Shown: piece after piece, positions 53,889 through 62,583 of the stretch
How the letters are laid out: the number at the start of each line of letters is the position of its first letter
How positions within the stretch are numbered: the stretch's first letter is position 1
From: Streptomyces brevispora
Lineage (GTDB): Bacteria; Actinomycetota; Actinomycetes; Streptomycetales; Streptomycetaceae
Length of the DNA stretch: 64,000 bases
Direction: 5' to 3'
NCBI RefSeq assembly: GCF_007829885.1
Contig: NZ_VIWW01000001.1
Coordinates: 5,332,001-5,396,000, forward strand
The notes under the pieces: generated by a model
Told to the model about the DNA's origin: nothing
The model's input: only the letters and a program-made list of their open reading frames with translations
The model's database searches: none
Position numbers and translations under genes: made by a program

Positions 53889-55211
53889 TCACCTTCCCGT
53901 TCCCGCGAGGACGGAACGGGCGGCCCGCACCAGCCGGGTGGTGCGGCCGGGCGGGCGTGGAGCGGCCCGGTCCTGCCACCAGTGGGTCAGCCGCCGGCGG
54001 GCCGTGCCGTCCTCCGGGCGGCCCGCGATGAGCAGCTGCTCGGCGAAGTCCAGCGCGTCGCGCCGGTAACCGGCGGACATCGGACGGGCCTTGGCGTACG
54101 CGAGGAACGCGCCCCGGTAGGAGTGCCCCAGGATGTCCGGGAGTTCGGGCGCCACCTTGGCGACGACATCGGCGCGCTTGGCGGCCAGCGCCCGGCTCTG
54201 GATGCCGAGCCGGCGGTGGTCGAAGCCCTCCGGGGCGGGGGTACCGGCGACCAGTGCGGAGAGCAGCGAGGCCTGCGCGACCGCGACCCGGTCGCGTACG
54301 GCCTCCAGGTCGCCGGACCCGCATACCGGGGCGGGCGCGCCCGGCGGCCCGGCGGGCGGTGCGGCGTCCGCCGACGGCCGTACGCCGCCCCGGTCCGCGT
54401 CGAGCGTGGCGCGGATCGCGTCCAGCTCGCCCGCCAGCTCAGCGGCCGGCGGGAAGTCGTCGTCGCGCTCCAGCAGCACACCGGGCGGGGTGACCCGGGA
54501 GCGCAGCTCGGCCAGGATGTCGAGGACCGGCGCGGTGACCGGGTGGGCGTGCGTGTCGTGCCAGACGCCGTCCTTCTCTACGCCGCCCGCCACATGCACG
54601 TACGCGATGGCCTCCACCGGCAGCTCGTCGAGGGCCCTGGCCGGGTCCTCGCCCCGGTTGACGTGGTTGGTGTGCAGATTGGCCACGTCGATGAGCAGCC
54701 GCACCCCCGTGCGCCCGACCAGCTCGGCCAGGAACTGCCCCTCGGTCAGCTCCTCGTCGGGCCAGGAGATCAGCGCCGCGATGTTCTCCACGGCCAGCGG
54801 CACCGGAAGCGAGTCCTGCGCGATCCGCACGTTCTCGCACAGCACGTCCAGCGCGGCCCAGGTGCGCGGCACGGGGAGCAGGTGCCCCGCCTCCAGCACG
54901 GGCGACGCGGTGCGCGGCCCCCCCGCCCGTACGAACGCGATGTGCTCGGTCACCAGCGGCGTGCCCAGCAGCGCGGCCCGCGCCGCGAGGTCGGCGAGCC
55001 GGCCGGGGTCGGGGCGGTCGGCCCCGCCCAGGCCGAGCGAGACCCCGTGCGGCACCACGGTGACGCCACGCTCCCTCAACCGCGTCAGTGAGGCGGGCAG
55101 GTGGTCGGCGCAGAGGTTCTCCGCGACCGCCTCCACCCAGTCGATCCCCGGCAGTGCCTCCACCGCGTCGGCGATCTCCGGCCGCCAGCCGATACCCGTA
55201 CCCAACTTCAT
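53889..55211 (-). CDS. DUF692 (multinuclear iron oxidase, MbnB/TglH-like) with fused C-terminal partner-like domain
   Basis: 440 residues. DUF692 barrel at about 1-255, with the family His/Asp/Glu set: VVPHGVSLGLGG (His55), TEHIAFVRAGG (Glu89, His90), LAVENIAAL (Glu142), LLIDVANLHTNHVNRG (Asp175, His180, His183), AYVHVAGG (His206), WHDTHAHPV (Asp219) and LLERDDDFP (Glu248). Characterised members (MbnB, TglH, ChrH) use two or three irons to modify peptide cysteines and need a partner protein. A Pro/Ala linker (about 280-297) joins a helical domain (about 300-440: RRLGIQSRALAAKRADVVAK, HSYRGAFLAYAKARPMSAGY) that may be that partner fused in. ATG 55211 after GGAGGGGGA. The next gene encodes a Cys-repeat membrane protein. 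Confidence 0.9.
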   Translation of the reverse strand: MKLGTGIGWRPEIADAVEALPGIDWVEAVAENLCADHLPASLTRLRERGVTVVPHGVSLGLGGADRPDPGRLADLAARAALLGTPLVTEHIAFVRAGGPRTASPVLEAGHLLPVPRTWAALDVLCENVRIAQDSLPVPLAVENIAALISWPDEELTEGQFLAELVGRTGVRLLIDVANLHTNHVNRGEDPARALDELPVEAIAYVHVAGGVEKDGVWHDTHAHPVTAPVLDILAELRSRVTPPGVLLERDDDFPPAAELAGELDAIRATLDADRGGVRPSADAAPPAGPPGAPAPVCGSGDLEAVRDRVAVAQASLLSALVAGTPAPEGFDHRRLGIQSRALAAKRADVVAKVAPELPDILGHSYRGAFLAYAKARPMSAGYRRDALDFAEQLLIAGRPEDGTARRRLTHWWQDRAAPRPPGRTTRLVRAARSVLAGTGR

Positions 55212-55380
55212 GGTGTCCCCCTCCGCCATTCCGTGCAGGGGTAATGGCCCCGGTACACGGTGGTGAATCCGAAGAGGGGGACGTTCAGAGCTTGATTTGA
55301 GGTTCCCGGAGCCCGAACGAAACCCGTGCCCGCCCGCGGCCCGCAGGGTGCCGGGGTCGAGCACGGTCCGGCCGCGATCC

Positions 55381-56148
55381 CTACGGCTGCCGCAGCGCCG
55401 GAAGCGAAGCGACCCGATGGGCGCCCTCGGCCACAACGGTCTTCCCGGGGGCGATCTCGGTGAATCCGGCATCCTCCACCACCGGCAGTCCGCTCACCGT
55501 GAGTTCCCGCCAGTGGTCCGCCTCCGCGGTGGCGACCGAGAGGGGGAAGCCCGCCTCGCGCCATGCCGTGCGCTCCGGCTCCGACAGCTCCCACCAGGCG
55601 AGCTGGGCCCCGTGCCCGACCTGTGCCATCTCCTTGCCCGCCGACATGTCGAGGGCCGGGTTCAGCCAGAGAACCGGCCCGGCGAGGTCGGGCGCGGCAG
55701 GCGGCTCGGGGTCGTCCAGATCCGTCCCCGACACCTGGAGCTTGGCGAGCTCCTTGGGCCAGCCGTCCAGCGGCACCGGCGGGAAGACCCGCACCTCGGC
55801 GCTCTCGCCGGTGACCGTGATCCCGGGCAGCGCGCAGGCCTTGCGCCACTCCGCGCCGCGCGCCCGGCGCACCACCTTGCGGATCCGGGCGTCCTGCCAG
55901 TCCCGCATCGCCTGCGCCCACTCACCCTCGCCCAACGACCGCTCGTCGGAGAGCATCACCAGCACCGCGCGGGCGGCCGTGCGCAGTGCGTCGGTGCGGG
56001 CCGGGGGAGCCGTCTTCTCGATGTGGACCACGAGCGGGAGTACGTACTGCTGTGCTTCGTCCCGGTCCGTCCGCTCGGAACGGAAGGGGCTGTCCGCAGG
56101 CAGGCCGGCGGTCTCGGACGGGGATACGGGGGTGTCGTTGCTGCTCAC
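55381..56148 (-). CDS. Peptidyl-tRNA hydrolase 2-like protein
   Basis: 255 residues. The C-terminal half carries the Pth2 core: NPALDMSAGKEMAQVGHGAQ (the GK-x2-AQ-x2-HG active-site signature) and AGFTEIAPGKTVVAEGAH. The N-terminal half (about 30-140) is an extra domain with YVLPLVVHIEKTAPPARTDA and MRDWQDARIRKVVRRARGAE. Classical Pth2 is about 120 residues and frees stalled peptidyl-tRNA; this longer actinobacterial form is less studied. GTG 56148 taken because the N-terminus VSSNDTPVS fits and the adjacent AIM24 gene diverges just beyond. 169 bases separate it from the DUF692 gene, so it is probably not in that operon. Confidence 0.85.
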   Translation of the reverse strand: MSSNDTPVSPSETAGLPADSPFRSERTDRDEAQQYVLPLVVHIEKTAPPARTDALRTAARAVLVMLSDERSLGEGEWAQAMRDWQDARIRKVVRRARGAEWRKACALPGITVTGESAEVRVFPPVPLDGWPKELAKLQVSGTDLDDPEPPAAPDLAGPVLWLNPALDMSAGKEMAQVGHGAQLAWWELSEPERTAWREAGFPLSVATAEADHWRELTVSGLPVVEDAGFTEIAPGKTVVAEGAHRVASLPALRQP

Positions 56149-56218
56149 TCGTCCAGTCTGCCAGCCGCCCGGAATCCGGTTCTTGGCGGAATGAATCCCT
56201 CCGGGTGAGGATGCCCGC

Positions 56219-56896
56219 ATGAAGAGCGATCTTTTCTCCAGCGAGCACATGGCGCAGCAGTCAACTGTCGCCGGGATGACCCTGCAGAACGCGAAATCGA
56301 TCAAGTACGCGGTCAGTGGCGAGATGCACGCGCGCCAGGGATCGATGATCGCCTTCCGGGGGGACCTCCAGTTCGAACGCAAGGGCCAGGGCCTCGGCGG
56401 AATGCTCAAGCGTGTCGTCACCGGCGAGGGCCTGCCGCTGATGGCGGTGCGCGGCCAGGGTGAGGCGTGGTTCGCGCACGAGGCGGCCAACTGCTTCATC
56501 GTGGAGATGGAGCAGGGCGACGTCCTCACCATCAACGGCCGCAACGTCCTCTGCTTCGACGCCACGCTCGCCTACGAGATCAAGACCGTGAAGGGCGCCG
56601 GGATGACCGGCGGCGGCCTCTTCAACAGCGTCTTCACCGGGTACGGGAAGCTCGGCCTGATGTGCGAGGGGAACCCCATAGTCATCCCCGTCACGCCCCA
56701 GCAGCCGGTGTGTGTCGACACGGACGCGGTCGTCGGCTGGAGTGCCCACCTCACCACCTCGCTGCACCGCTCGCAGAGCGTCGGCTCGATGCTGCGCGGC
56801 GGTTCGGGCGAGGCCGTCCAACTGCGTCTGGACGGCGAGGGGTTCGTGATCGTACGTCCCAGCGAGGTCAAGCCGGAGAAGGCGTCGGCCAACTGA
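56219..56896 (+). CDS. AIM24 family protein
   Basis: 225 residues, the DUF124/AIM24 double beta-helix family (TRAP-like fold). Characteristic pieces are YAVSGEMHARQGSMIAFRGD, GLGGMLKRVVTGEGLPLMAV, GNPIVIPVTPQQPVCVDTDA and the C-terminal RLDGEGFVIVRPSEVK. Bacterial members are soluble and of unknown function; the mitochondrial namesake affects inner-membrane organisation. ATG 56219 (MKSDLFSSEHM). Divergent from the Pth2-like gene with only 70 bases between starts, so promoters overlap. Confidence 0.9.
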   Translation: MKSDLFSSEHMAQQSTVAGMTLQNAKSIKYAVSGEMHARQGSMIAFRGDLQFERKGQGLGGMLKRVVTGEGLPLMAVRGQGEAWFAHEAANCFIVEMEQGDVLTINGRNVLCFDATLAYEIKTVKGAGMTGGGLFNSVFTGYGKLGLMCEGNPIVIPVTPQQPVCVDTDAVVGWSAHLTTSLHRSQSVGSMLRGGSGEAVQLRLDGEGFVIVRPSEVKPEKASAN

Positions 56897-56995
56897 GTAC
56901 GGACATCCTGCGGCTGCGGGGGAGCGGGCCGTCGCGGCGGCGGCCGCGCTCGCCTGCGGGCTGACGCCGGTACGCGGCTGAGTAGGCTCGTACCC

Positions 56996-57208
56996 ATGAG
57001 TGAGCGTATGAACGAGCGCGAGAGCGGGCGTGTGGACGAGGCCTACCGCGAGACACCGACCGCCTCCCCGGAGCCGGCCGCGGGGCCGCCGTACGCGGAG
57101 TGCGTGCTGTGCCGGAAGCCGACCGAGTACGCCGAGTCGGTCAAGGGGATCACGCTCTGCCCGGTCTGCGAATGGCAGGAGGCCCAGCGCACGGCCTGCT
57201 CAGGCTGA
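56996..57208 (+). CDS. Small zinc-ribbon-like protein
   Basis: 70 residues. Two CxxC pairs, ECVLCRKPTEY and LCPVCEWQEAQRTACSG, form a probable zinc knuckle after a disordered acidic N-terminus. Such short proteins are common in Streptomyces and often undescribed. ATG 56996 or the ATG four codons later (57008); the final Cys is close to the end. Sits 100 bases after the AIM24 gene on the same strand. Confidence 0.7.
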   Translation: MSERMNERESGRVDEAYRETPTASPEPAAGPPYAECVLCRKPTEYAESVKGITLCPVCEWQEAQRTACSG

Positions 57209-57264
57209 GGTAGGGCAGCCCGGGAGACGGCACGCGGGCCGGGCTGGGGCACGTCGGCCGGGCG

Positions 57265-58149
57265 TCAACCGGCCATCAGCTCCGACACCTTGACGAATCG
57301 GTATCCCCGCTTGCGCAGCTCCGGCACCACCCGGCCGACCGCCTGGTCGGTGACCGGCGCCGCGCTGCGGGTGCAGTGCATGACGACCAGCGAACCGGGC
57401 TTCACCCCGGCGAGCACCTGCTCCGCCACCGCGTCCGCATCCGTCGCGAAGGCGTCACCGCTGACCACGTCCCACTGGACGGCGGTCACCTTCTCCGGCG
57501 CCAGCGCGCGCAGCGACGCGTTGTCGTAGCAGCCGCCGGGGAAGCGGAAGTACGGCACCACGTTGCGCGCGCCGGTCTTCCGGATCGCACCGAAGGTCCG
57601 CTCCACCTCGCCGCGGATCTCGTCGGTCCCCATGGTCGGCAGGCCGTAGCAGGGCGAGGTGAAGGCGTAGTGGCTGTAGGAGTGGTTGCCGATCTCGAAG
57701 AGGGGATCGGTGCCGATGGAGCGGGCCTGGGACGGGTACTCCTCAGCCCACCGGCCGGTCATGAAGACCGTCGCCGGCACCTTCAGCCGACGCAGCAGGG
57801 CGATCAGTTCCGGATTGTCGAAGTGCTCGCCGGCCGCCGCGCGCGGTCCCTCGTCGGCCGTCATGTCGGCGTCGAAGGTGAACGCCACGACCTTCTCCGC
57901 GTGCTGCGGCCCGCGCTTGAACACGGAGGTCAGCCCGTCGGGGCCGGGCGCGAGGGTGGGCGGCCTCTTCGTGGCCGGGGGAGCCGAGGACGGGGTGCGC
58001 ACCGGGGCGTGGGCGGCTGCCGAGGCGCTGTCAGCGGCTGCGGGCCGGGCACTGCGGGGGACCTCCGCGTTCCCGCAGCCGACGAGCCCACCTCCGAGCA
58101 CCGCCCCCAGCACGGTGGCGGTCGTCATTTTCCGTACGAATGTGGTCAC
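57265..58149 (-). CDS. Polysaccharide deacetylase (NodB-like) lipoprotein
   Basis: 294 residues. Lipobox ends at Cys25 (GGLVGCGNAEV), then an Ala/Pro linker to about residue 75 and a NodB domain. Motifs: VVAFTFDADMTADEG (motif 1, Asp pair), GNHSYSHYAFTSPC (metal His pair), YFRFPGGCYDNASL, AVQWDVVSGDAF and LVVMHCTRSAAP. It probably removes acetyl groups from cell-wall or extracellular glycans outside the membrane. GTG 58149; a GATAGT -10-like hexamer lies eight bases upstream, suggesting a leaderless transcript. Unlike strict NodB enzymes, motif 1 reads TFDAD instead of TFDDG, seen in a subgroup. Confidence 0.9.
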   Translation of the reverse strand: MTTFVRKMTTATVLGAVLGGGLVGCGNAEVPRSARPAAADSASAAAHAPVRTPSSAPPATKRPPTLAPGPDGLTSVFKRGPQHAEKVVAFTFDADMTADEGPRAAAGEHFDNPELIALLRRLKVPATVFMTGRWAEEYPSQARSIGTDPLFEIGNHSYSHYAFTSPCYGLPTMGTDEIRGEVERTFGAIRKTGARNVVPYFRFPGGCYDNASLRALAPEKVTAVQWDVVSGDAFATDADAVAEQVLAGVKPGSLVVMHCTRSAAPVTDQAVGRVVPELRKRGYRFVKVSELMAG

Positions 58150-58436
58150 TCTGGAAAACTATCCGATCCATGGACGGGGCTCGCCTGCGCCGCGCCATCG
58201 CCCGTGGCAGCTCACGGCATCGGGACTTGTAGTCCCGCGTGTTGAGGTGCCATGTGCTTGCCGCTGAGGCCCACGAGGAGGTGCCACCTCCGGCTGCCTG
58301 CGTCGCCCAAAGTGGTCCGCGACTACTCGCCTGCTCGATCGCCACACGGGGCCACCTGCACGGTCTCTGCGGACAGACTGCTCCGGACACCACCATGTTG
58401 TCGGCCTACTCGCGTAAGTGCAAAGTCAGGCACCCA

Positions 58437-58648
58437 TGAACATGCAGAATTCGGCGTCCAGAAGCGCGGGACCGGGAGAGTCTCAAGACGCGGCAGGGTG
58501 CGACAATCCGGCTGTGCTCAATGAGCTGTCGCGGTGGTACCGGGGTCGCCTGGTCGGAGGTCCGTTCAGGCCGTTCGACGTCGCCGAGCTAAACGCGCTC
58601 GAACGGGTGACCGGGGCGCCTCTGCCGTCTTCGTACCGTTCGTGTTGT
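58437..58648 (+). pseudogene. 5' fragment of an SMI1/KNR4-like gene
   Basis: MNMQNSASRSAGPGESQDAA, then NELSRWYRGRLVGGPFRPFD and LNALERVTGAPLPSSYRS: the opening of SMI1/KNR4-type immunity-like proteins. The frame breaks off at about 58640, where the sequence passes into a reverse-strand fragment. No C-terminal domain remains. Confidence 0.6.
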
Positions 58649-58649
58649 C

Positions 58650-58778
58650 GAGGAGGAAGGAGACAGCGTAGATGTCGCCGACGTCGGCCGCCGGGATGGA
58701 TGCGAGGGCCCTCTCGACGAAATGCTGGAGGTGAGCGTTGAACGTCATGGTCGGCGGGGTCCTGTCGGTCGGGGTCAT
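58650..58778 (-). pseudogene. 5' fragment of an unrecognised gene (B)
   Basis: Starts ATG 58778 (MTPTDRTPPTMTFNAHLQHF, then ERALASIPAADVGDIYAVSF) and loses sense at about 58650. Its start codon overlaps the stop of fragment A (ATGA, 58775-58778), a relic of an operon. Confidence 0.6.
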
Positions 58779-59030
58779 GCGTCCCACTGGTCGCAGTACT
58801 CGATGTGGATCTCGCGCGCATCACCGAGAATGCCGTCGTTGGCGTGGAGTTCGGTGCAGAAGCGCGGGTAGCCCGGATGGACGGGGATGTATCCGGGGCC
58901 GTTTCGGGCGACGTCGAAGAAGTGCCGGGCGGTGTCCTTGAACACTTTTGCGCTGCCGGTCATGAACAGGGTCTCGGCGTGGAGATGCTGGTGAAACAGA
59001 TCCCGGTTCTCCTGGTAGTGCCGCGGCCGA
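58775..59030 (-). pseudogene. 3' fragment of an unrecognised gene (A)
   Basis: Reads HYQENRDLFHQHLHAETLFM, GSAKVFKDTARHFFDVARNG and YIPVHPGYPRFCTELHAND, ending EYCDQWDA-stop. The N-terminal part is cut near 59030, where plus-strand fragment C begins. Family unknown. Confidence 0.6.
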
Positions 59031-59560
59031 CCCTGACGATCGGCTGCACAACACCGAAACTCAGGCCCAACGCAGTATCCAGGACGCCTCTGACCAGGCA
59101 GAAGCCCGCTGGAACTACGCTTTCTGGATCCAGAACGAGCTGACTGTGGTCGGCGACCTGACCAGCGACCCCGCCGGAGCCACAGCTCGCCAGGAGTGGA
59201 TGAGCGACCTCGGACTTTGGTACGACGAGCCGACCGACCCCGCCGACTGGGATTCAGTCATCGGGCCACTCGCCGCGCAGATCGAGGCCCGCTTCAACCA
59301 GACCTGCTGCCAGCTCGCTCGAACCCTCCATGCGACCGGCGTCATCGAAGGAACGGTCGGCCGAACCGGGCCGGTGATCGTCCACAAGCTGGAGTACTAC
59401 GAGGCGATCGCCCGGCAGACCGAGGCCGCCAACCCGCCAGGGCTCGCCAACGAGTTCACCTCTGGTGCGGGCCTGCCGAATGAGTGTGAATGCGTCATCC
59501 ATGTGCTGCAATCTCCCGGGAGAACAACACGGGGTGCTGCGGACCGACCGGCAACGAAGG
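59031..59560 (+). pseudogene. Truncated unrecognised gene (C)
   Basis: The frame encodes RLHNTETQAQRSIQDASDQ, ARWNYAFWIQNELTVVGDLT, GLWYDEPTDPADWDSVIGPL and VIVHKLEYYEAIARQTEAAN without a plausible start codon, so its 5' end is missing. Good coding sense fades after about 59470. Family unknown. Positions 59561-59734 hold nothing recognisable. Confidence 0.5.
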
Positions 59561-59734
59561 ACTCAACGGGGCGAACAGTGCCTGAGAGTGCGGGCACGTG
59601 TGCTGGCATTGCCCAAGAGAGGGCAGCAGGGCAGCATGCGTTGTTGGTCGTGCCCGCCCTTGCTCATTTCGGCCGGCCGTCGTGGGTGTTCAGCCCGGTC
59701 AGTTCCGTGACGAAGTAGCGGTCCTGGACCTCGC

Positions 59735-62569
59735 CTACGGCTCCGGGCTGTCGGAGTTGTGCAGTGACTGCACGGTCCAGATGCACTTGCCGGCCGCGGT
59801 GTAGCGGGTGCCCCACCTCTGGGAGAGTGCGGCGACGAGTTGCAGCCCGCGGCCGCCCTCGTCGGTCTCCGAGGAGTGGCGGATACGGGGCATGGTCAGA
59901 CTGCCGTCGGAGACTTCGCAGACCAGGTCGGCACCGCGGAGCAGCCGCAGCCGAACCGGGCCCCTCCCGTGGCGTACCACGTTGCCGACCAACTCGCTGG
60001 CCAGCAGTTCCGTGGTCATCGCGAGGTCGTCCAGCCGCCACGCGGACAGCTGGTCCCGGACGTGCCTGCGAGCTTGTCCCGCTGCCTGGGGGTCCTCCGG
60101 GAGCGACCAGGAAGCCATCCGGCCGGAGTCGAGCGCGTGGACGCGGGCGACGAGGAGGGCGACGTCGTCACGGGTGGTGTGCCCGGCCGGAAACAGTCCG
60201 GCGACGAGGGCGTCGCAGAGCTGCTCCAGATCCTCACCGTCCGTCGTGCGCAGCAGCTGCGCGAGCCGTGCCATTCCCCGGTCGATCTGGCGCTCGGACG
60301 ATTCGACCAGGCCGTCGGTGTACAGAACGAAGAGGCTTTCCTGTGGCACCGACAGCTCGAAGGTCTCGAACGGCGGTTCCGCCGCGCCCAGGGGCGGGTT
60401 CGGCGCCTGGTCCGGGAAGTGCACGGTGCCGTCGGGGTGAACCAGTGCCGGTGGAGGATGCCCGGCACTGGTGATGGAGCAGATGCCGGTGGTGGAGTCG
60501 TAGATGGTGTAGAGGCAAGTGGCGTACAAGTCGAGACCGTTGACGATGTCGTTGAGATGACTCATGATCTCGCCGGGGGGCAGCTCCAGCCCGGCCAGGG
60601 TGTGAACGGCGGTGCGCAACCGCCCCATTGTGACCGCCTCGGCAAGCCCGTGACCCACCACATCGCCGACGACGAGCGCCACCCTGCCGGAGGAGAGCGG
60701 GATGACGTCGTACCAGTCGCCGCCGATGTCCACGCCCTGACCGGCCGACAGGTAGCGAGCGGCGGCGGTGCACTCCGCCACATCGGGCAGCCGCCGCGGC
60801 AGCAATGCTTGCTGCAGCTTCCGGGAGCGGGTGCGCTCGGCGTCGTACAGCCTTGCGCGTTCCAGTGCGTGGGCGACCAGGGCGCTGATCGCTGTGAGCA
60901 GGGTTCGTTCCTCGCCGGTGAAATGGCGAGGCCGGTCGAAGGCGATCACGCAAACGGCGAAGGTGCGCCCGGAGGCGGTCAGCGGCAGGAACGCCCAGGA
61001 CTGCTTGCCGTTCATCCGTGGGTGGTCGGCTGTGCCGGGGTATCTCGTCACGTACTCCTCGGCCGAGGAGACGAACAGCGGTTCCTTGGTCGAGATCGCC
61101 TCCCAGCCCGGGTCCCCCACTCTCTGCGAACGGCCGTCGACATGGTCCAGGAAGGCCAACGGGTAGCCGACGGCTCCGACGTTCCACACACGGTCGCCCT
61201 CAACGGCTTGGACCAGCAACCCGGCGGCGCGAAACGGGGGCAGCACCCGCTGGGCGACCGCTTCGACCACGTCTCGTGACGTCGTTGCCGTGGCGAGTGC
61301 CGCGGTCAGCTCCGCGATACGAGCGGCGCGCTCGGCCGCGGAGCTCTCGGCGGCAGCCTTCTCGGCCTCGTGCCTGCGCTGGTCGGTGACATCGGTGAAG
61401 TACAGGGTGACACCGTCGGGCACCGGGACCTGCCGCAGGTGGTAGCAGCGCCCGGTGGCCGCGATCTGCACGTCGAAGTCCACGGGCGTAGCCTCCGCGG
61501 CGGCTTTGCGACAGCCTTCCTCCATACCGGCGATCTGTCGTACCGACGGCAGCGTCCACAGCACGCGGCCGAACAGCTCTTCGTCGGATGAGCCGAGCAG
61601 GCTCTCCGCCTCCAGGTTGACGAAGGTGATCCGCCAATGGTCGTCGGCGGAGAGAAAGCCGTCACTCATGTGGCGCAGAGCGCGGCTGAGCGTGTCACGA
61701 ACGGAACGGGGTTCGGTGCTGTCCCATGCCGTTCCAATCATCCGGATGGGCTCGCCCTCGCCGTCGAGCATGACCGTGGCGCGGGCCTGGGTCCAGCCGT
61801 AGCTGCCGTCGCGGCGTCTCACCCGGTATTCGGCTTCGAACACACTGCGGCTGTGAAGGGCCTTCTCGACAGCAGCGAGCGTCCAGGGCAGGTCGTCGGG
61901 GTGGATAATCTTCATCCAGCTCTCGACCCGGGGCACGAAGTCGGCCGGATCGGTGCCGTAAACGGCCATCGCCACCTCGTCCCAGGCCAGCTCGCCGGTG
62001 CGGATGTTCCAGTCCCATGTGCCCACCTGGACGGCCTGCAGCGCTCGTCGCGTCCCGCTGCCGCCGGCCTCCTCCTGGGTGGGGCGGGCAGGTGGCGGGG
62101 CCTGGACCATTCGTTCGTTCGCCCAGGTGGCCACTGCCGTCAGAAAGCGCCACTGCTTCTCCGTGGGTTCTCCTGTGGCGCCGGTCACGACGGTGAGTGC
62201 GCCTACCGGACGCTCCGCGCCCGACAGCGGCTCGGCAGCCAGACCCGTACCGGGCCATGCGCCCGGCGCTCGCACGCGGGCGGTGCCGGCATCGTTGTGG
62301 ACTTGGGGCACCCATACGCCTGAGCCCCGACGCACGGCCAGGGCCGGAGCCTGCGGGCCCTCCTGGTCAAGGATCTCCCACGGACGGACGAGGCCGGTGG
62401 GCAGCCCGGCCGCTGACACCAGTCGCAGCGCGGACATCGGCCCACGCACATGCACCATCCCGCCCAGGCCATCCAGCTCGGCCACCGCGTGCACGAGTGC
62501 CAGCCGAAGCACCTCGCTCTCCGTGGCACCTCTTTCCACGGAGTCAAGTAGCACCAAACGTGAATCCAC
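59735..62569 (-). CDS. Multidomain SpoIIE-type protein phosphatase (GAF-PAS-PAS-GAF-PP2C-HATPase)
   Basis: 944 residues, cytosolic. An N-terminal GAF (about 15-155) is followed by PAS (about 170-290; VGTWDWNIRTGELAWDEVAM), a second PAS (about 300-400; HMSDGFLSADDHWRITFVNL), a GAF (about 430-570), SpoIIE/PP2C (about 590-795; GGDWYDVIPL, VVGDVVGHGLAEAVTMG, FVLYTDGLVES, TTRDDVALLVARV) and a C-terminal anti-sigma-type histidine-kinase ATPase (about 815-940; LLASELVGNVVRHGRGPVRL, DEGGRGLQLVAAL). It could dephosphorylate an anti-sigma-factor antagonist and also act as the kinase of such a switch. No partner genes adjoin. The GTG at 62569 lies six bases after TAGAAT, so probably leaderless. Confidence 0.92.
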   Translation of the reverse strand: MDSRLVLLDSVERGATESEVLRLALVHAVAELDGLGGMVHVRGPMSALRLVSAAGLPTGLVRPWEILDQEGPQAPALAVRRGSGVWVPQVHNDAGTARVRAPGAWPGTGLAAEPLSGAERPVGALTVVTGATGEPTEKQWRFLTAVATWANERMVQAPPPARPTQEEAGGSGTRRALQAVQVGTWDWNIRTGELAWDEVAMAVYGTDPADFVPRVESWMKIIHPDDLPWTLAAVEKALHSRSVFEAEYRVRRRDGSYGWTQARATVMLDGEGEPIRMIGTAWDSTEPRSVRDTLSRALRHMSDGFLSADDHWRITFVNLEAESLLGSSDEELFGRVLWTLPSVRQIAGMEEGCRKAAAEATPVDFDVQIAATGRCYHLRQVPVPDGVTLYFTDVTDQRRHEAEKAAAESSAAERAARIAELTAALATATTSRDVVEAVAQRVLPPFRAAGLLVQAVEGDRVWNVGAVGYPLAFLDHVDGRSQRVGDPGWEAISTKEPLFVSSAEEYVTRYPGTADHPRMNGKQSWAFLPLTASGRTFAVCVIAFDRPRHFTGEERTLLTAISALVAHALERARLYDAERTRSRKLQQALLPRRLPDVAECTAAARYLSAGQGVDIGGDWYDVIPLSSGRVALVVGDVVGHGLAEAVTMGRLRTAVHTLAGLELPPGEIMSHLNDIVNGLDLYATCLYTIYDSTTGICSITSAGHPPPALVHPDGTVHFPDQAPNPPLGAAEPPFETFELSVPQESLFVLYTDGLVESSERQIDRGMARLAQLLRTTDGEDLEQLCDALVAGLFPAGHTTRDDVALLVARVHALDSGRMASWSLPEDPQAAGQARRHVRDQLSAWRLDDLAMTTELLASELVGNVVRHGRGPVRLRLLRGADLVCEVSDGSLTMPRIRHSSETDEGGRGLQLVAALSQRWGTRYTAAGKCIWTVQSLHNSDSPEP

Positions 62570-62575
62570 GGGGCA

Positions 62576-62581
62576 ATTCTA
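62576..62581 (-). promoter_or_regulatory. -10 element for a leaderless phosphatase mRNA
   Basis: TAGAAT ends six bases before the GTG start on the minus strand, and no ribosome site fits between. The -35 region is poor. Confidence 0.45.
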
Positions 62582-62583
62582 TG

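Noticed and set aside
58221..58237. CGGGACT-TGT-AGTCCCG as part of a tRNA or tRNA remnant
   Set aside because: No flanking acceptor, D or T-arm sequences fit; treated as a chance small hairpin. I found no tRNA or rRNA gene in the window.
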